A model generated the notes under the pieces. It had not been told where the DNA came from. It was given only the letters and a program-made list of their open reading frames with translations, and did not search any database. Below, in pieces: positions 45,235 to 54,708 of a stretch of 64,000 nt of DNA (position 1 is its first letter; each line of letters begins with the position of its first letter). Position numbers and translations under genes: made by a program. The stretch lies in NCBI RefSeq assembly GCF_030815145.1, contig NZ_JAUSWJ010000001.1:558001-622000 (forward strand), given 5' to 3'. The DNA is from Kaistia geumhonensis. GTDB taxonomy: Bacteria; Pseudomonadota; Alphaproteobacteria; Rhizobiales; Kaistiaceae.

Positions 45235-47514
45235 TCAGGCTTCGGGAGTAGCGGGTTCGGGCTGCGGCGCCACCGTGCGGGAAGCCGATGGGGAGGCCGT
45301 AGCCGAGACATGGGGGAGCGTCAGGCGGATCATCGCGCCGCGGCCGCCCTCGGCGACGGCCGGCGAATCGAGCAGTTCGAGGCGGCCGTGATGTTCCTCG
45401 ATGATCTTGCTGACAATCGCGAGACCGAGGCCGGTGCCCTTCTCGCGCGTCGTCATATAGGGCTCGAGCAGCCGATGACGATTTTCCGCCGGCAGGCCGA
45501 TGCCCGTGTCGATCACTTCGACGATGTTGTTGTCGCCCTCGATCCGACCGCGGACGACGATCTGCGGCTGGCCCTTCTCCTCGTCGGGCACGGCTGCGAT
45601 CGCCTCGGTCGCGTTCTTCACGATATTGGTGAGCGCCTGCGACATCAGCCGCGGATCGAAGCGGCCGGTGAGCGGCTCCTCCGGCAGATCGACTACGAAG
45701 GCGATCTCGGGATGGGCGACCTCCTGGAGGAAGACCGCCTCGCGCGCGGCCTCGCCGATGTCGCGCTCCTCGAAGGTCGGCTTCGGCATGCGGGCGAAGG
45801 ACGAGAACTCGTCCACCATGCGGCCGATATCGCCGACCTGGCGGATGATCGTGTCCGTGCACTGGTCGAAGACATCGCGCCCTTCGGTGATGTTCTTTCC
45901 GAAGCGACGCTTCAGTCGCTCGGCCGAAAGCTGGATCGGCGTCAGCGGATTCTTGATCTCGTGCGCGATGCGGCGCGCGATGTCGGCCCAGGCGGAGCTG
46001 CGCTGCGCCGTCACCAGATCGGTGATGTCGTCGAGCGTGATGACATAGCCGCGCTGCTCGCGTCCGGCGTCTTCCGTCGTCACGCGGACATTGATCGTTC
46101 GGTCGCGTCCCTCGCGCAGCAAGGAGACCTGGTCGCGATGCTCATGCCGCACGGGGTCGGCGAGCGCGGCCTCCATGACCGAAGCAAGTTCCGGCGCCAC
46201 TTCGACGACCGGGCGGCCGACCACCGAGGCACTGGCCGAGCCCAGCATGCGCAGCGCGCCGCGATTGGCGATGGTAACGAAGCCGCGCGCATCGGCGCCG
46301 ATCACGCCGGCCGAAACGCCGGCCAGCACCGCCTCGGAGAAGCGGCGGCGGGCATCGATCTGCTCGCTCGCCGTCATCAGCTCCGCCCGTTGGCTGCGGA
46401 GTTCGGCGGTCATGGTATTGAAGGTCGCGCCGAGCGCGCCGAGGTCGCCGTCCGAGGAGCGGAACGGAACGGTGACGTCGAGATTGCCCTGCCCGATCTC
46501 GTCGGCGGCATCGATCAGCACGCGGATCGGCGCGACGAGACGGTTGGCGAAGCCGATGCCGAGCCAGATGGCCGACAGGAGCAGCACCAGCGCCAGGCCG
46601 AGATAGAGCACCGCGAAGGCGATCTGCACGCCGAGACGGGTCGCCGCGAGGTTCTTGTATTCGTCAACGCTGGCGCTCGTCTGCGCGATATAGCGGATGA
46701 CCTTCGGATCGATCTCGCGGGCGATGTAGAGATAGACGTCCTTGTAGTTCTCGAGCTTGACGACCGCGCCGACGACATTGGTCGCGCCAGGGGAGATGAG
46801 GACCGGCTCGTTGGCGCTCTGTTGCGCCCTCCGCATCGCATCGAGCGGCGGACCCGGAAAGTTGCCGGAGAACTGGAATTCGGCCTGCGCGATCGGTGAG
46901 CCGTCCGGCTTCAGCAGATAGACGCCCGGAATGCCGCGCAGCGCGGCGATCGAATTCATGAAGTTCTGAAACTGGTCCGGATCGCGCGCGAGCAACGCCT
47001 GCGCGCGCTCGAAATCGGCCTTGAGGCCGAGGATGTCGACCCGCAGCGTCTTCGCATGCTCCTCGGCATAGGCCTGCGCGATCGACAGCGACGTGTCGAC
47101 GATCGCGCGCGTGCGCTCGGAGAACCAGTGATCGAGACCGCGATTGAGCGTGATGCTCGCAACGATCGCCATGATCACCGCCGGTACGACGGCGACGATC
47201 GAGAAGAGCAGCACGATGCGGATATGCAGCCGCGCCGCGGCGCGGCCACGTCGCCTCGCACGGATGAGCATCCAGACCTCGACCCCGGTTTCGGCGACGA
47301 GGAGGAAGGTGAGGAAGCCGTTGATTGCCAGCGCCCAGAAAACGACGGAATCCGTCGGCTGGATTGGCGTCAGCCCCATCAGAACGAAGAAGCTGGCGCA
47401 GGCGCTGGTCAGCGCGAACAGCACAGTGACATAGCCGGCACCGCGGATCGTCAGCCGGCGTCGGCTCGGCCGCGCGGATGCGGCAGGCATGTTGGTCTCG
47501 GCGGCGGCGCTCAC
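45235..47514 (-). CDS. ntrY: Membrane sensor histidine kinase NtrY
   Basis: A 759-residue membrane sensor. It has about three N-terminal helices (about 28-50, 58-85 and 98-120), a large periplasmic domain (about 120-300), a fourth helix near 300-320, a HAMP segment, a PAS domain (about 395-500) and HisKA/HATPase domains with the phosphorylated His518 in [13 protein letters not shown]. NtrY/NtrX respond to nitrogen or redox and envelope signals. In related genomes ntrY directly follows ntrC; here 1.2 kb with an opposed gene separates them. An inverted repeat is 36 bases upstream of the start (47550-47590). Confidence 0.94.
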   Translation of the reverse strand: MSAAAETNMPAASARPSRRRLTIRGAGYVTVLFALTSACASFFVLMGLTPIQPTDSVVFWALAINGFLTFLLVAETGVEVWMLIRARRRGRAAARLHIRIVLLFSIVAVVPAVIMAIVASITLNRGLDHWFSERTRAIVDTSLSIAQAYAEEHAKTLRVDILGLKADFERAQALLARDPDQFQNFMNSIAALRGIPGVYLLKPDGSPIAQAEFQFSGNFPGPPLDAMRRAQQSANEPVLISPGATNVVGAVVKLENYKDVYLYIAREIDPKVIRYIAQTSASVDEYKNLAATRLGVQIAFAVLYLGLALVLLLSAIWLGIGFANRLVAPIRVLIDAADEIGQGNLDVTVPFRSSDGDLGALGATFNTMTAELRSQRAELMTASEQIDARRRFSEAVLAGVSAGVIGADARGFVTIANRGALRMLGSASASVVGRPVVEVAPELASVMEAALADPVRHEHRDQVSLLREGRDRTINVRVTTEDAGREQRGYVITLDDITDLVTAQRSSAWADIARRIAHEIKNPLTPIQLSAERLKRRFGKNITEGRDVFDQCTDTIIRQVGDIGRMVDEFSSFARMPKPTFEERDIGEAAREAVFLQEVAHPEIAFVVDLPEEPLTGRFDPRLMSQALTNIVKNATEAIAAVPDEEKGQPQIVVRGRIEGDNNIVEVIDTGIGLPAENRHRLLEPYMTTREKGTGLGLAIVSKIIEEHHGRLELLDSPAVAEGGRGAMIRLTLPHVSATASPSASRTVAPQPEPATPEA

Positions 47515-47817
47515 AATGGCAGCCCGCCGATCCGCCGACCGCTAGCGCGGTCTCTGTGTCCGATTCGTGACATGCGCCGGACACTGAGACCGAATTGCAA
47601 CAGCATTGTGGCGGACCGGCAACAGCGCGCTTGGCGGATTTCGCCGAACGACTCGCACGGAAGAACGTCAGGTTCCTCGTCTGTGAAAGGAATCGTCGCG
47701 CAACGGTCGACGCGGTCTATGCCACCGACAATCTCGATCCGTACGAATATCTGATGCGTAGCGTTCTTGCCCCGATCACACAGATCGTAACCAGCGCAAG
47801 CCTGATGCGGAGTCGCC
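47515..47817. other. Intergenic region upstream of ntrY and of the transglutaminase-like gene
   Basis: A 303-base divergent gap containing two inverted repeats near the ntrY start: GACCGC/GCGGTC with a 4-base loop (47537-47552) and a long one at 47550-47590. The right half has the lower GC of the transglutaminase gene. A frame at 47595-47873 overlaps that gene out of phase and does not look coding. It presumably holds both promoters. Confidence 0.45.
47550..47590. repeat. Inverted repeat in the ntrY 5' region
   Basis: GTCTCTGTGTCCG (47550-47562) and CGGACACTGAGAC (47578-47590) match at 12 of 13 positions across a 15-base spacer. Either an operator for a dimeric regulator or an RNA hairpin in the ntrY leader could result. 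It adjoins the smaller GACCGC/GCGGTC repeat at 47537-47552. Confidence 0.6.
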
Positions 47818-48729
47818 ATGGAACAACGGACTATCACGACCGCGAGCGACGACTGGCTCGCCTTCTATCGTGAGCAGAGCGCCATCACGAATCCGCGGCA
47901 GCGCGCGGGGGCATTCGACTTCCTTCCCTCTGAGGCTGCAGAGATCAGCGAGCTTCTGCAGAACGTTCTCATCCACAACTGGAAGATCAGGTCGGCCGGA
48001 ATTGTACTCGATGAGCGCCGCCGCCTCGACATCGAAACGCGGCCGGTCGCCCGCCTGCTCGAGAGAATTGACGAGGCGGCCACGCTCCCATGGGACGTCG
48101 AGCGGGACATCGAACGGCGCATCGTCGTCGATTGCCGACACTTTGCCACCCTGCTCTGCTCCATCCTGCGGCACCGTTCCGTTCCTGCCCGCGTGCGGCA
48201 CGGCTTCGCCTCATACCTGCAGCCAGGGCACAGCCAATCGCATGTGATCTGCGAATACTGGGACGCGGTGGCCAGCCGATGGGAGCGATTCGACCCGGAC
48301 ACGCTGCAGCCCTGTGCGGACGACAGTCGTTTCATCAGTGCGGACGCTGCCTGGCGGGGAATCCGAGCCGGCATCCTCGATCCCGAACAGTTCGGTTACG
48401 CGCCCGATCTCCGGGGCGCCTGGTGTGTGCGATGGGAAGTCGTCCGGGATTTCGCCGCCCTCAACAGGCACGAGATGCTGACATTCGACATCTGGGGCCT
48501 GAACGGTACCTATCCCTATGACGCGCCACTCGAACCGGGCGATGCGTTGCTCCTCGACGAGATCGCCTTGCAACTCCGTGACGAGCGCATCAATTTCGCG
48601 GCGCTGCGGGCCATCTATGAGAGAGACTCGCGCCTGAGAGTTCCCCGCATCATCCATAGCCAGCCCTATACGACCGGCCGGACGGAAATGGTCGACCTCA
48701 CGCTCGACGGCAGCATGACCTCTGTCTGA
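47818..48729 (+). CDS. Transglutaminase-like domain protein
   Basis: A 303-residue protein with a transglutaminase/protease-like catalytic core. The likely triad is Cys106 (VVDCRHFATLL), His142 (SHVICEYWD) and Asp159 or Asp161 (RFDPD). No signal peptide or membrane helix is seen, so it is probably cytosolic; the substrate (protein crosslinking, peptide bond cleavage or a natural-product step) is unknown. It is in opposite orientation between ntrC and ntrY, a pair normally contiguous in this order, and it uses more A/T-ending codons than its neighbours, suggesting horizontal acquisition. Family resemblance to actinobacterial transglutaminase-like proteins is from memory and not tested. Confidence 0.75.
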   Translation: MEQRTITTASDDWLAFYREQSAITNPRQRAGAFDFLPSEAAEISELLQNVLIHNWKIRSAGIVLDERRRLDIETRPVARLLERIDEAATLPWDVERDIERRIVVDCRHFATLLCSILRHRSVPARVRHGFASYLQPGHSQSHVICEYWDAVASRWERFDPDTLQPCADDSRFISADAAWRGIRAGILDPEQFGYAPDLRGAWCVRWEVVRDFAALNRHEMLTFDIWGLNGTYPYDAPLEPGDALLLDEIALQLRDERINFAALRAIYERDSRLRVPRIIHSQPYTTGRTEMVDLTLDGSMTSV

Positions 48730-48771
48730 CTCCAAGCAACGGGAGCCCGGAAGCGCGGCGGGGTATTCACC

Positions 48772-50223
48772 CTACCGCGACGAGCGGATCACCTGGACAT
48801 CGAGGTCGCGGATCTTCTTGCGCAGCGTGTTGCGGTTGACGCCGAGAAGTTCGGCCGCCTTGATCTGGTTGCCGCGGGTCGCCGCCAGCGCCGTCGAGAT
48901 CAGCGGATATTCGACTTCGCGCAGGATGCGGTGATAGAGGCCGGGCGGCGGGAGATTGTCGCCGAAGCCGGAGAAATAGGCGGCGAGGTGTCGCTCCATC
49001 GATCCCGACAGGGTGTCTTCCGTCGCCGTTTCCGAGGGCTGGAGATGGATCGCCGGCTGGTCCAGCTCCGTCTCGATGATGTTTTCGGTGATCGTATCCT
49101 GCGGATAGAGCGCCGCGAGGCGGCGGATCAGATTCTCGAGTTCGCGGACATTGCCTGGCCAGCGGTAGCGCTTAAGCCGTTCGATCGCGGCGGTCTCGAT
49201 CTGCTTGTGCGGCAGGCCCTCTTTCTCGACCAAAGTGAAGAAGTGACGCACCAGGTCCGGAATGTCCTCCGAGCGCTCGCGCAGCGGCGGCAGGCGAATC
49301 GGCACCACGTTCAGGCGGAAGAAGAGGTCCTCGCGGAAAAGGCCCTGATTGATGAGGACGCGCAGGTCCTTGTTGGTCGCCGCGATGATGCGGACATCCG
49401 TCTTGATCGGCGTGCGTCCGCCGACCGTCGTATATTCGCCCTGCTGGAGCACGCGAAGGAGGCGCGTCTGCGCCTCCATCGGCATGTCGCCGATCTCGTC
49501 GAGAAAGAGCGTGCCGCCCTCGGCCTGCTCGAAGCGGCCGGCGGAGCGCGCCTGCGCACCGGTGAAGGCGCCCTTCTCGTGGCCGAACAGCTCGCTCTCG
49601 ATCAGATCACGCGGGATCGCGGCCATGTTGATCGCGACGAAGGGGCCGCTGCGCCGCTTGCCGTAGTCGTGCAACGCCCGGGCGACGAGTTCCTTGCCGG
49701 TGCCGGATTCGCCGGCGATCATGACCGTGAGATCGGTCTGCATCAGCCGAGCGAGAACACGGTAGATGTCCTGCATGGCCGGGGAACGCCCCACCAGCGG
49801 GATATTCTCGCCCCCCTCGTCGGAGCGCGTATCCTGCCGGCGCTGCTTGGGCTCGGCCAGCGCACGGCCAACGATCGAGATCAGTTCCTTGAGGTCGAAG
49901 GGCTTGGGCAGATATTCGTAGGCGCCCTTTTCCGAGGCGCGGATCGCCGTCATGAACGTGTTCTGCGCGCTCATGACGATCACCGGGAGCTCCGGCCGCG
50001 CCCGCTTGATGCGCGGCAGGAGGTCGAAAGCGTTTTCGTCCGGCATGATCACATCGGTGATCACGAGGTCGCCCTCGCCCTGGCTGACCCAGCGCCACAG
50101 CGTCGCCGCGTTTGACGTCAGTCGGACCTCGTAGCCCGCGCGCGACAGCGCCTGGTTGAGCACCGTGCGGATCGCCGCATCGTCGTCGGCGACGAGAATG
50201 TTGCCGATCGGCATCTCATTCAT
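48772..50223 (-). CDS. ntrC: Nitrogen regulation response regulator NtrC
   Basis: Activates sigma-54 promoters of nitrogen-scavenging genes when phosphorylated by NtrB. The 483-residue protein has a receiver with Asp57 ([10 protein letters not shown]), an AAA+ domain with Walker [15 protein letters not shown], a complete GAFTGA loop in EKGAFTGAQ, Walker [13 protein letters not shown], and a C-terminal FIS HTH ([18 protein letters not shown]). The intact GAFTGA contrasts with NtrX next door. It overlaps ntrB by eight bases, so the two are translationally coupled. Confidence 0.97.
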   Translation of the reverse strand: MNEMPIGNILVADDDAAIRTVLNQALSRAGYEVRLTSNAATLWRWVSQGEGDLVITDVIMPDENAFDLLPRIKRARPELPVIVMSAQNTFMTAIRASEKGAYEYLPKPFDLKELISIVGRALAEPKQRRQDTRSDEGGENIPLVGRSPAMQDIYRVLARLMQTDLTVMIAGESGTGKELVARALHDYGKRRSGPFVAINMAAIPRDLIESELFGHEKGAFTGAQARSAGRFEQAEGGTLFLDEIGDMPMEAQTRLLRVLQQGEYTTVGGRTPIKTDVRIIAATNKDLRVLINQGLFREDLFFRLNVVPIRLPPLRERSEDIPDLVRHFFTLVEKEGLPHKQIETAAIERLKRYRWPGNVRELENLIRRLAALYPQDTITENIIETELDQPAIHLQPSETATEDTLSGSMERHLAAYFSGFGDNLPPPGLYHRILREVEYPLISTALAATRGNQIKAAELLGVNRNTLRKKIRDLDVQVIRSSR

Positions 50224-51343
50224 CCTTGTCTGGAGGCAGGGCGCCGGGGAAGGCCGGCATCAGAACGCGGAAGATCGTCCGGTTCTGCTGGGATTCGCAT
50301 TCGATCACGCCGCCATGGTCACCGATGATCTTGGCGACCAGAGCGAGGCCGAGGCCCGTCCCGTTGGTCTTGGTCGTGACGAAGGGATCGAAGAGATGCG
50401 GCAGCATGTCGGGCGGCACGCCGGGACCGTTGTCTCGCACGGCAAACTCGAGCGGCAGCGTCACGCGGTTGGCGGAGCCGGGGACCGACAGGCGGATGCC
50501 GGGGCGGAAGGCGGTGGTCAGCAGGATCTCGCCGTCGGCATCGTCGCCGATCGCCTCTGCGGCGTTCTTGACGAGGTTGAGGAAGACCTGAACCAGCTGG
50601 TCGCGGTTGGCATAGACCGGCGGCAGCGACGGATCGTATTCCTCGACGATGCGGATATGCCGCGCGAAGCCCGACTGGGCGAGGCGCTTCACATGTTCCA
50701 GCACGACATGGATATTGACCGGGTCGCGCTCGATCGGCCGCTCGTCGGAGAAGACCTCCATCCGGTCAACCAGCTTCACGATGCGGTCAGCCTCGTCGGT
50801 GATGAGGCGGGTCAGGGCGCGGTCATTGTCGTCGACAGAGGATTCGAGAAGCTGCGCCGCGCCGCGGATGCCGGAGAGCGGGTTCTTGATCTCGTGGGCC
50901 AGCATGGCCGCCAGCCCGGTCACCGACCGCGCGGCGCCGCGATGCGTCAGCTGGCGGTCGATCTTCTCCGCCATGGTGCGCTCCTGCAGCATGACAACGA
51001 CATGCTGCGGCTGCTCCAGGATCGGCGAGGCATAGATGTCGACGATGCGCTCGCTGCCATTGCGCGGCGTGCCGACATCGACGCGGTATTCGTTCACGGC
51101 CGCGCCGCGCATGCGGACCTGGTCGATCAGCGCGAGCAGCGGACTGCCGAACGGCACGAAGCTCGCGATCGGCTGGCGGCGCAGCATCGCGGTCGAAACC
51201 TGGAAGAAATCCTGAGCGGCGCTGTTCGCTTCCGAGACATGGCCCTTCTCGTCGACGAGGAGAACCGGATGCGGCAAGGCATCGAGCAGCAGCGTCGCAG
51301 ACATGTCCTGGGCCTTGCGCGGGCCGGGGTCGCGCGCGTTCAT
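50216..51343 (-). CDS. ntrB: Nitrogen sensor histidine kinase/phosphatase NtrB
   Basis: A 375-residue soluble kinase that, under control of PII proteins, phosphorylates or dephosphorylates NtrC. A PAS domain (about 15-130) is followed by HisKA with His150 ([17 protein letters not shown]) and an HATPase domain with N box [10 protein letters not shown] and G2 box [12 protein letters not shown]. It overlaps dusB by four bases upstream (51340-51343) and ntrC by eight bases downstream, giving the classic nifR3-ntrB-ntrC operon. Confidence 0.96.
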   Translation of the reverse strand: MNARDPGPRKAQDMSATLLLDALPHPVLLVDEKGHVSEANSAAQDFFQVSTAMLRRQPIASFVPFGSPLLALIDQVRMRGAAVNEYRVDVGTPRNGSERIVDIYASPILEQPQHVVVMLQERTMAEKIDRQLTHRGAARSVTGLAAMLAHEIKNPLSGIRGAAQLLESSVDDNDRALTRLITDEADRIVKLVDRMEVFSDERPIERDPVNIHVVLEHVKRLAQSGFARHIRIVEEYDPSLPPVYANRDQLVQVFLNLVKNAAEAIGDDADGEILLTTAFRPGIRLSVPGSANRVTLPLEFAVRDNGPGVPPDMLPHLFDPFVTTKTNGTGLGLALVAKIIGDHGGVIECESQQNRTIFRVLMPAFPGALPPDKDE

Positions 51344-52368
51344 GCAGCCCTCCTGACCGGAGCGTCGGCGATCAGGCGGCCGAGCATCTGCGCGACCTTC
51401 GTCGGCCGCGTTTCCGTCATGATCGCCTGGCGGAGCGCGGGGTCCACCGCGCCCTCCTCCAGATTTTCCAGCGTCCAGCCGAGATGCTTGCGCGCATTGC
51501 GCATGCCGAGGATCGGCCCGTAGAGCGCGATCATCTCCTCATACTGGCCGAGCAGCAGGGCCGCGAGGGCCTCTCCCGACGGCGCCTCCGGCATCGCGCC
51601 CGTTGCCGCGAAGGCGGCGATCGCGCCCGGCAGCCACGGCCGCCCATAGGCGCCGCGACCGATCATGACGCCATCGGCTCCCGACAGGCGAAGCGCCTCC
51701 TCGGCCTCCGCCGGCGAGCGGATATCGCCATTGGCGATGAGCGGGATCGACACCGCCTCCTTGACGGCGCGGATCGCTCTCCAATCGGCCGAGCCCTTGT
51801 AGAACTGGCAGCGCGTGCGGCCGTGAACGGTCACCATCGCGACGCCCGCGGCCTCGGCGCGACGCGCCAGTTCCGGCGCGTTCAGGCTGCGCTCGTCCCA
51901 GCCAAGCCGCATCTTGAGCGTGACCGGCACCGGGCTCGCCGCCACGGTCGCCTCGACCAGCGTCAGCGCATGATCGAGATCGCGCATCAGCGCGGAGCCG
52001 GAATAACCGGTGGTGACGCGCTTGGCCGGGCAGCCCATATTGATATCGATGATGTCGGCGCCGGCATCTGCCGCTGCACGGGCGCCCTCGGCCATCCAGT
52101 GCGGTTCGCGGCCGGCGAGTTGGACGACATGAAGCGAATTGCCCGTCGCTTCGGCGCGCATCGCCGATTCGGGATTGCCGCCGGCGAGTTCCTCGCTCGC
52201 CACCATTTCCGAGACGACGAGCCCTGCCCCATGAGCGGCAGCGACACGGCGGAAGGGCCGGTCGGAAACGCCGGACATTGGCGCCAACAGCACGCGATTG
52301 GCGATCGTCACCCCGCCGATCGCGAGCGGATCGGCCAGGCGGCGCAGGCAGGTCGAGTTTTCGATCAA
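51340..52368 (-). CDS. dusB: tRNA-dihydrouridine synthase DusB (NifR3)
   Basis: FMN-dependent reductase that forms dihydrouridine in tRNA; 342 residues. The FMN-site N-terminus [17 protein letters not shown], the catalytic Cys of [10 protein letters not shown] near residue 113 and [13 protein letters not shown] near 235 match the DusB family. In Rhizobiales it is historically nifR3 and is the first gene of the ntrBC operon, probably carrying that promoter in the 148-base gap before it (52369-52516). Confidence 0.95.
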   Translation of the reverse strand: MIENSTCLRRLADPLAIGGVTIANRVLLAPMSGVSDRPFRRVAAAHGAGLVVSEMVASEELAGGNPESAMRAEATGNSLHVVQLAGREPHWMAEGARAAADAGADIIDINMGCPAKRVTTGYSGSALMRDLDHALTLVEATVAASPVPVTLKMRLGWDERSLNAPELARRAEAAGVAMVTVHGRTRCQFYKGSADWRAIRAVKEAVSIPLIANGDIRSPAEAEEALRLSGADGVMIGRGAYGRPWLPGAIAAFAATGAMPEAPSGEALAALLLGQYEEMIALYGPILGMRNARKHLGWTLENLEEGAVDPALRQAIMTETRPTKVAQMLGRLIADAPVRRAA

Positions 52369-52516
52369 TTGACTACCGAATAGGCATGCAGGTCTCTGCC
52401 CACATATTAGTCAGGGATTGTGCGTCGGCAAGAGACTTGTTGCGAAGCTGAACGAAATCTCCGATCCATGCGGCGCCGCGCGCCGCAACGGCGCCGCCGA
52501 GACCGGACCAGACGCC

Positions 52517-53719
52517 ATGCCGACCACTCCCCCGCCGCGCCGGATCGCCGCCCTGATCGTCGCCGCCGGCCGCGGGGTGCGCGCCGGTGGGGGCCTGCCG
52601 AAGCAGTACCGTATCGTCGGTGGCCGGACCGTGCTGGCCCATTCAGCGGCGCTGTTTCTCGGCCATCCGCGTGTCGAACATGTGGCGGTCGTCATCCATC
52701 CCGACGACGAAGCACTTTATCGCGAGGCGGTGGCCGGCATTCGGGGGCTTCTGCCGCCCGTGATGGGTGGTGCAACGCGCCAGGCATCCGTGCGCGCGGG
52801 GCTCGAAGCCCTCGCATCCCATGCGCCCGACGCCGTGCTCATCCACGACGCCGTCCGGCCCTTCGCGACCGGGGATCTCGTAACACGCGTCATCGAAGCA
52901 CTTTCCACGAATCGCGCCGTCCTCGCCGCCTCGCCCGTCGCCGATACGCTGAAGCGCGGCGATGCCGAGGGCTTCGTCGCAGACACGGTGTCGCGCGAGG
53001 GCCTCTTCGCGGCCGAAACGCCGCAGGGCTTCCATCTCGACGTCATTCTCGACGCCCATCGCCGCGCCGCCGCGGCCGGTGTCGAAGTCACCGACGACGC
53101 GGCGCTGGCCGAATGGGCGGGAATACCGGTGCGGCTCGTCGCCGGCGCCCGCAGCAATATCAAGCTGACCAGCCAGGAGGATATCGCGGTGGCCGACCGG
53201 CGGCTTCAGGGTGAGGCGCTGCTCGAGGCCGGCGAAACTCGCGTCGGCACAGGCTATGACGTGCATCCCTTTACCGATGGCGATGCGGTCTGGCTCGGCG
53301 GCATCCGCATCCCGCACGAGAAGACGCTGGCCGGCCACTCCGACGCCGATGTCGCGCTGCATGCGCTGACGGACGCCCTGCTTGGCGCGATCGCCGAGGG
53401 CGATATCGGCAGCCACTTCCCGCCCTCCGACCAGCAATGGCGCGGCGCCTCTTCCGACCGCTTCCTCGCCCATGCCGTCGGCCTCGTCACGGCGCGCGGG
53501 GGCCGGATCGTGAATCTCGACCTCGCCATCATCGCGGAAGCGCCGAAGATCGGACCGCATCGCGACGCGATGCGCGCGAGGATCGCTGAAATCGCGGGCA
53601 TTTCCACGGGCCGCGTCGCCGTCAAGGCGACGACCAACGAGAAGCTCGGGTTTGTCGGGCGCCGCGAAGGCATCGCTGCGATTGCGACGGCCACGATTCG
53701 CCTCCCCTTCGAGAGCTGA
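52517..53719 (+). CDS. ispDF: Bifunctional IspD/IspF enzyme of the MEP pathway
   Basis: A fusion of 400 residues. The N-terminal IspD part (about 1-235) forms CDP-methylerythritol and shows the nucleotide-binding LIVAAGRGVRAGGGLPKQY, whereas the C-terminal IspF part (about 240-400) forms the cyclodiphosphate, with the zinc ligands in GYDVHPF and the later GHSDADV. Fusion of these non-consecutive steps is usual in alphaproteobacteria. ATG 52517 was chosen at the IspD family N-terminus; the frame extends 33 codons further upstream without a ribosome site. It is divergent from dusB. Confidence 0.95.
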   Translation: MPTTPPPRRIAALIVAAGRGVRAGGGLPKQYRIVGGRTVLAHSAALFLGHPRVEHVAVVIHPDDEALYREAVAGIRGLLPPVMGGATRQASVRAGLEALASHAPDAVLIHDAVRPFATGDLVTRVIEALSTNRAVLAASPVADTLKRGDAEGFVADTVSREGLFAAETPQGFHLDVILDAHRRAAAAGVEVTDDAALAEWAGIPVRLVAGARSNIKLTSQEDIAVADRRLQGEALLEAGETRVGTGYDVHPFTDGDAVWLGGIRIPHEKTLAGHSDADVALHALTDALLGAIAEGDIGSHFPPSDQQWRGASSDRFLAHAVGLVTARGGRIVNLDLAIIAEAPKIGPHRDAMRARIAEIAGISTGRVAVKATTNEKLGFVGRREGIAAIATATIRLPFES

Positions 53720-53731
53720 GAGAACGCCGCT

Positions 53732-54229
53732 ATGACCGATCTCACGCCCCTGATGCCCGCCGCAGCCGATCTCATCTGGCTCTGCGCCGACAGGAAACTG
53801 ATAATCGCGACGGCGGAATCCTGCACGGGCGGACTGATCGCCGGCGCACTGACCGAAATCGCCGGCTCCTCCGCCGTGGTCGACCGCGGCTTCGTCACCT
53901 ATTCCAACGCGGCCAAGACGGCGATGCTCGGCGTGCCGGCGGCATTGATCGACAGGGTCGGCGCGGTCAGCAAGGAAGTCGCGCTCGCGATGGCCGTCGG
54001 GGCCCTGGCGAAGTCCGACGCCGATCTCGCAGTCGCCGTCACCGGTATCGCGGGCCCGGGCGGCGGCTCGGTGGACAAGCCGGTCGGCCTCGTCCATTTC
54101 GCTGCAATGCGACGCGGCGGCCAGGCGGTGCACGAAGCCCATGTCTTCTCGGGACGCGACCGCTCGGGCGTGCGTCACGACACGGTTGCGAACGCCCTGG
54201 CGATGCTGAGGCGGCTGGCCGCGGGCTGA
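53732..54229 (+). CDS. pncC: CinA C-terminal domain protein, nicotinamide-nucleotide amidohydrolase
   Basis: A 165-residue stand-alone PncC domain that deamidates NMN to NaMN for NAD recycling. IIATAESCTGGLIAGALTEIAGSS near residues 29-52 holds the catalytic Ser (ESCTGG), and AVTGIAGPGGGS near 107-118 is the second signature. It lacks the N-terminal MoeA-like domain of full-length CinA, as is usual in these species. The gene follows ispDF by 12 bases and is probably cotranscribed. Confidence 0.9.
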   Translation: MTDLTPLMPAAADLIWLCADRKLIIATAESCTGGLIAGALTEIAGSSAVVDRGFVTYSNAAKTAMLGVPAALIDRVGAVSKEVALAMAVGALAKSDADLAVAVTGIAGPGGGSVDKPVGLVHFAAMRRGGQAVHEAHVFSGRDRSGVRHDTVANALAMLRRLAAG

Positions 54230-54240
54230 AGAGGCCGCCG

Positions 54241-54705
54241 TCAGGCTGGCGGCGCCGGCTTGCCGTAGACGATATCCGCTCTCTTCTCAAAGGCTTCCGC
54301 GAACTTCCGGAAGGCCTTGTCGAAGACGCTGCCCATCAGCATCGAGAGCGCACGCGATCGGAATTCGTAGTCGATGGAGAAGTGCACGCGACAGCGGCTG
54401 GCGCCGTCCGGCGTGAAGGTCCACAGATTGTCGAGGTGCTTGAACGGGCCGTCGAGATATTCCGCGCGAATCGTCCCGGCGTCCCTGTCGAGCACGACCT
54501 TGGTGGTGAAGGTTTCGCGGACGATCTTGTAGGCGACCGTCATGTCGGCGATCAGGACGTCGCGGGTGCCGGAGGACTGGCGCCCGCGCACGATCAGCGC
54601 CTCGCAGAGCGGCACGAATTCCGGATATTTCGAGACATCCGCGACGAGATCGAACATCGCCTCGGCGGAATGCGCGACGCGGCGCTCCGTGTCGAATTTC
54701 GGCAT
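54241..54705 (-). CDS. COQ10/RatA-family polyketide cyclase-fold protein
   Basis: A 154-residue START-like (SRPBCC) protein. The pattern begins FDTERRVAHSAEAMFDLVADVSKYPEF and includes LDGPFKHLDNLWTFTPDG; the same fold is called RatA toxin in E. coli and ubiquinone-binding Coq10 in mitochondria. In alphaproteobacteria a role in ubiquinone use is more plausible than toxin activity, but this is inference and no antitoxin is next to it. It begins three bases before the lipA end and shares the reverse strand. Confidence 0.82.
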   Translation of the reverse strand: MPKFDTERRVAHSAEAMFDLVADVSKYPEFVPLCEALIVRGRQSSGTRDVLIADMTVAYKIVRETFTTKVVLDRDAGTIRAEYLDGPFKHLDNLWTFTPDGASRCRVHFSIDYEFRSRALSMLMGSVFDKAFRKFAEAFEKRADIVYGKPAPPA

Positions 54706-54708
54706 GGC

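Noticed and set aside
47595-47873. A 92-codon forward frame before the transglutaminase-like gene
   Set aside because: It overlaps that gene out of phase, has no ribosome site or recognisable features, and fits a promoter/leader better.
54241-54705. A RatA toxin of a toxin-antitoxin pair
   Set aside because: No partner antitoxin gene of suitable size is adjacent and the COQ10-like reading fits alphaproteobacteria better.
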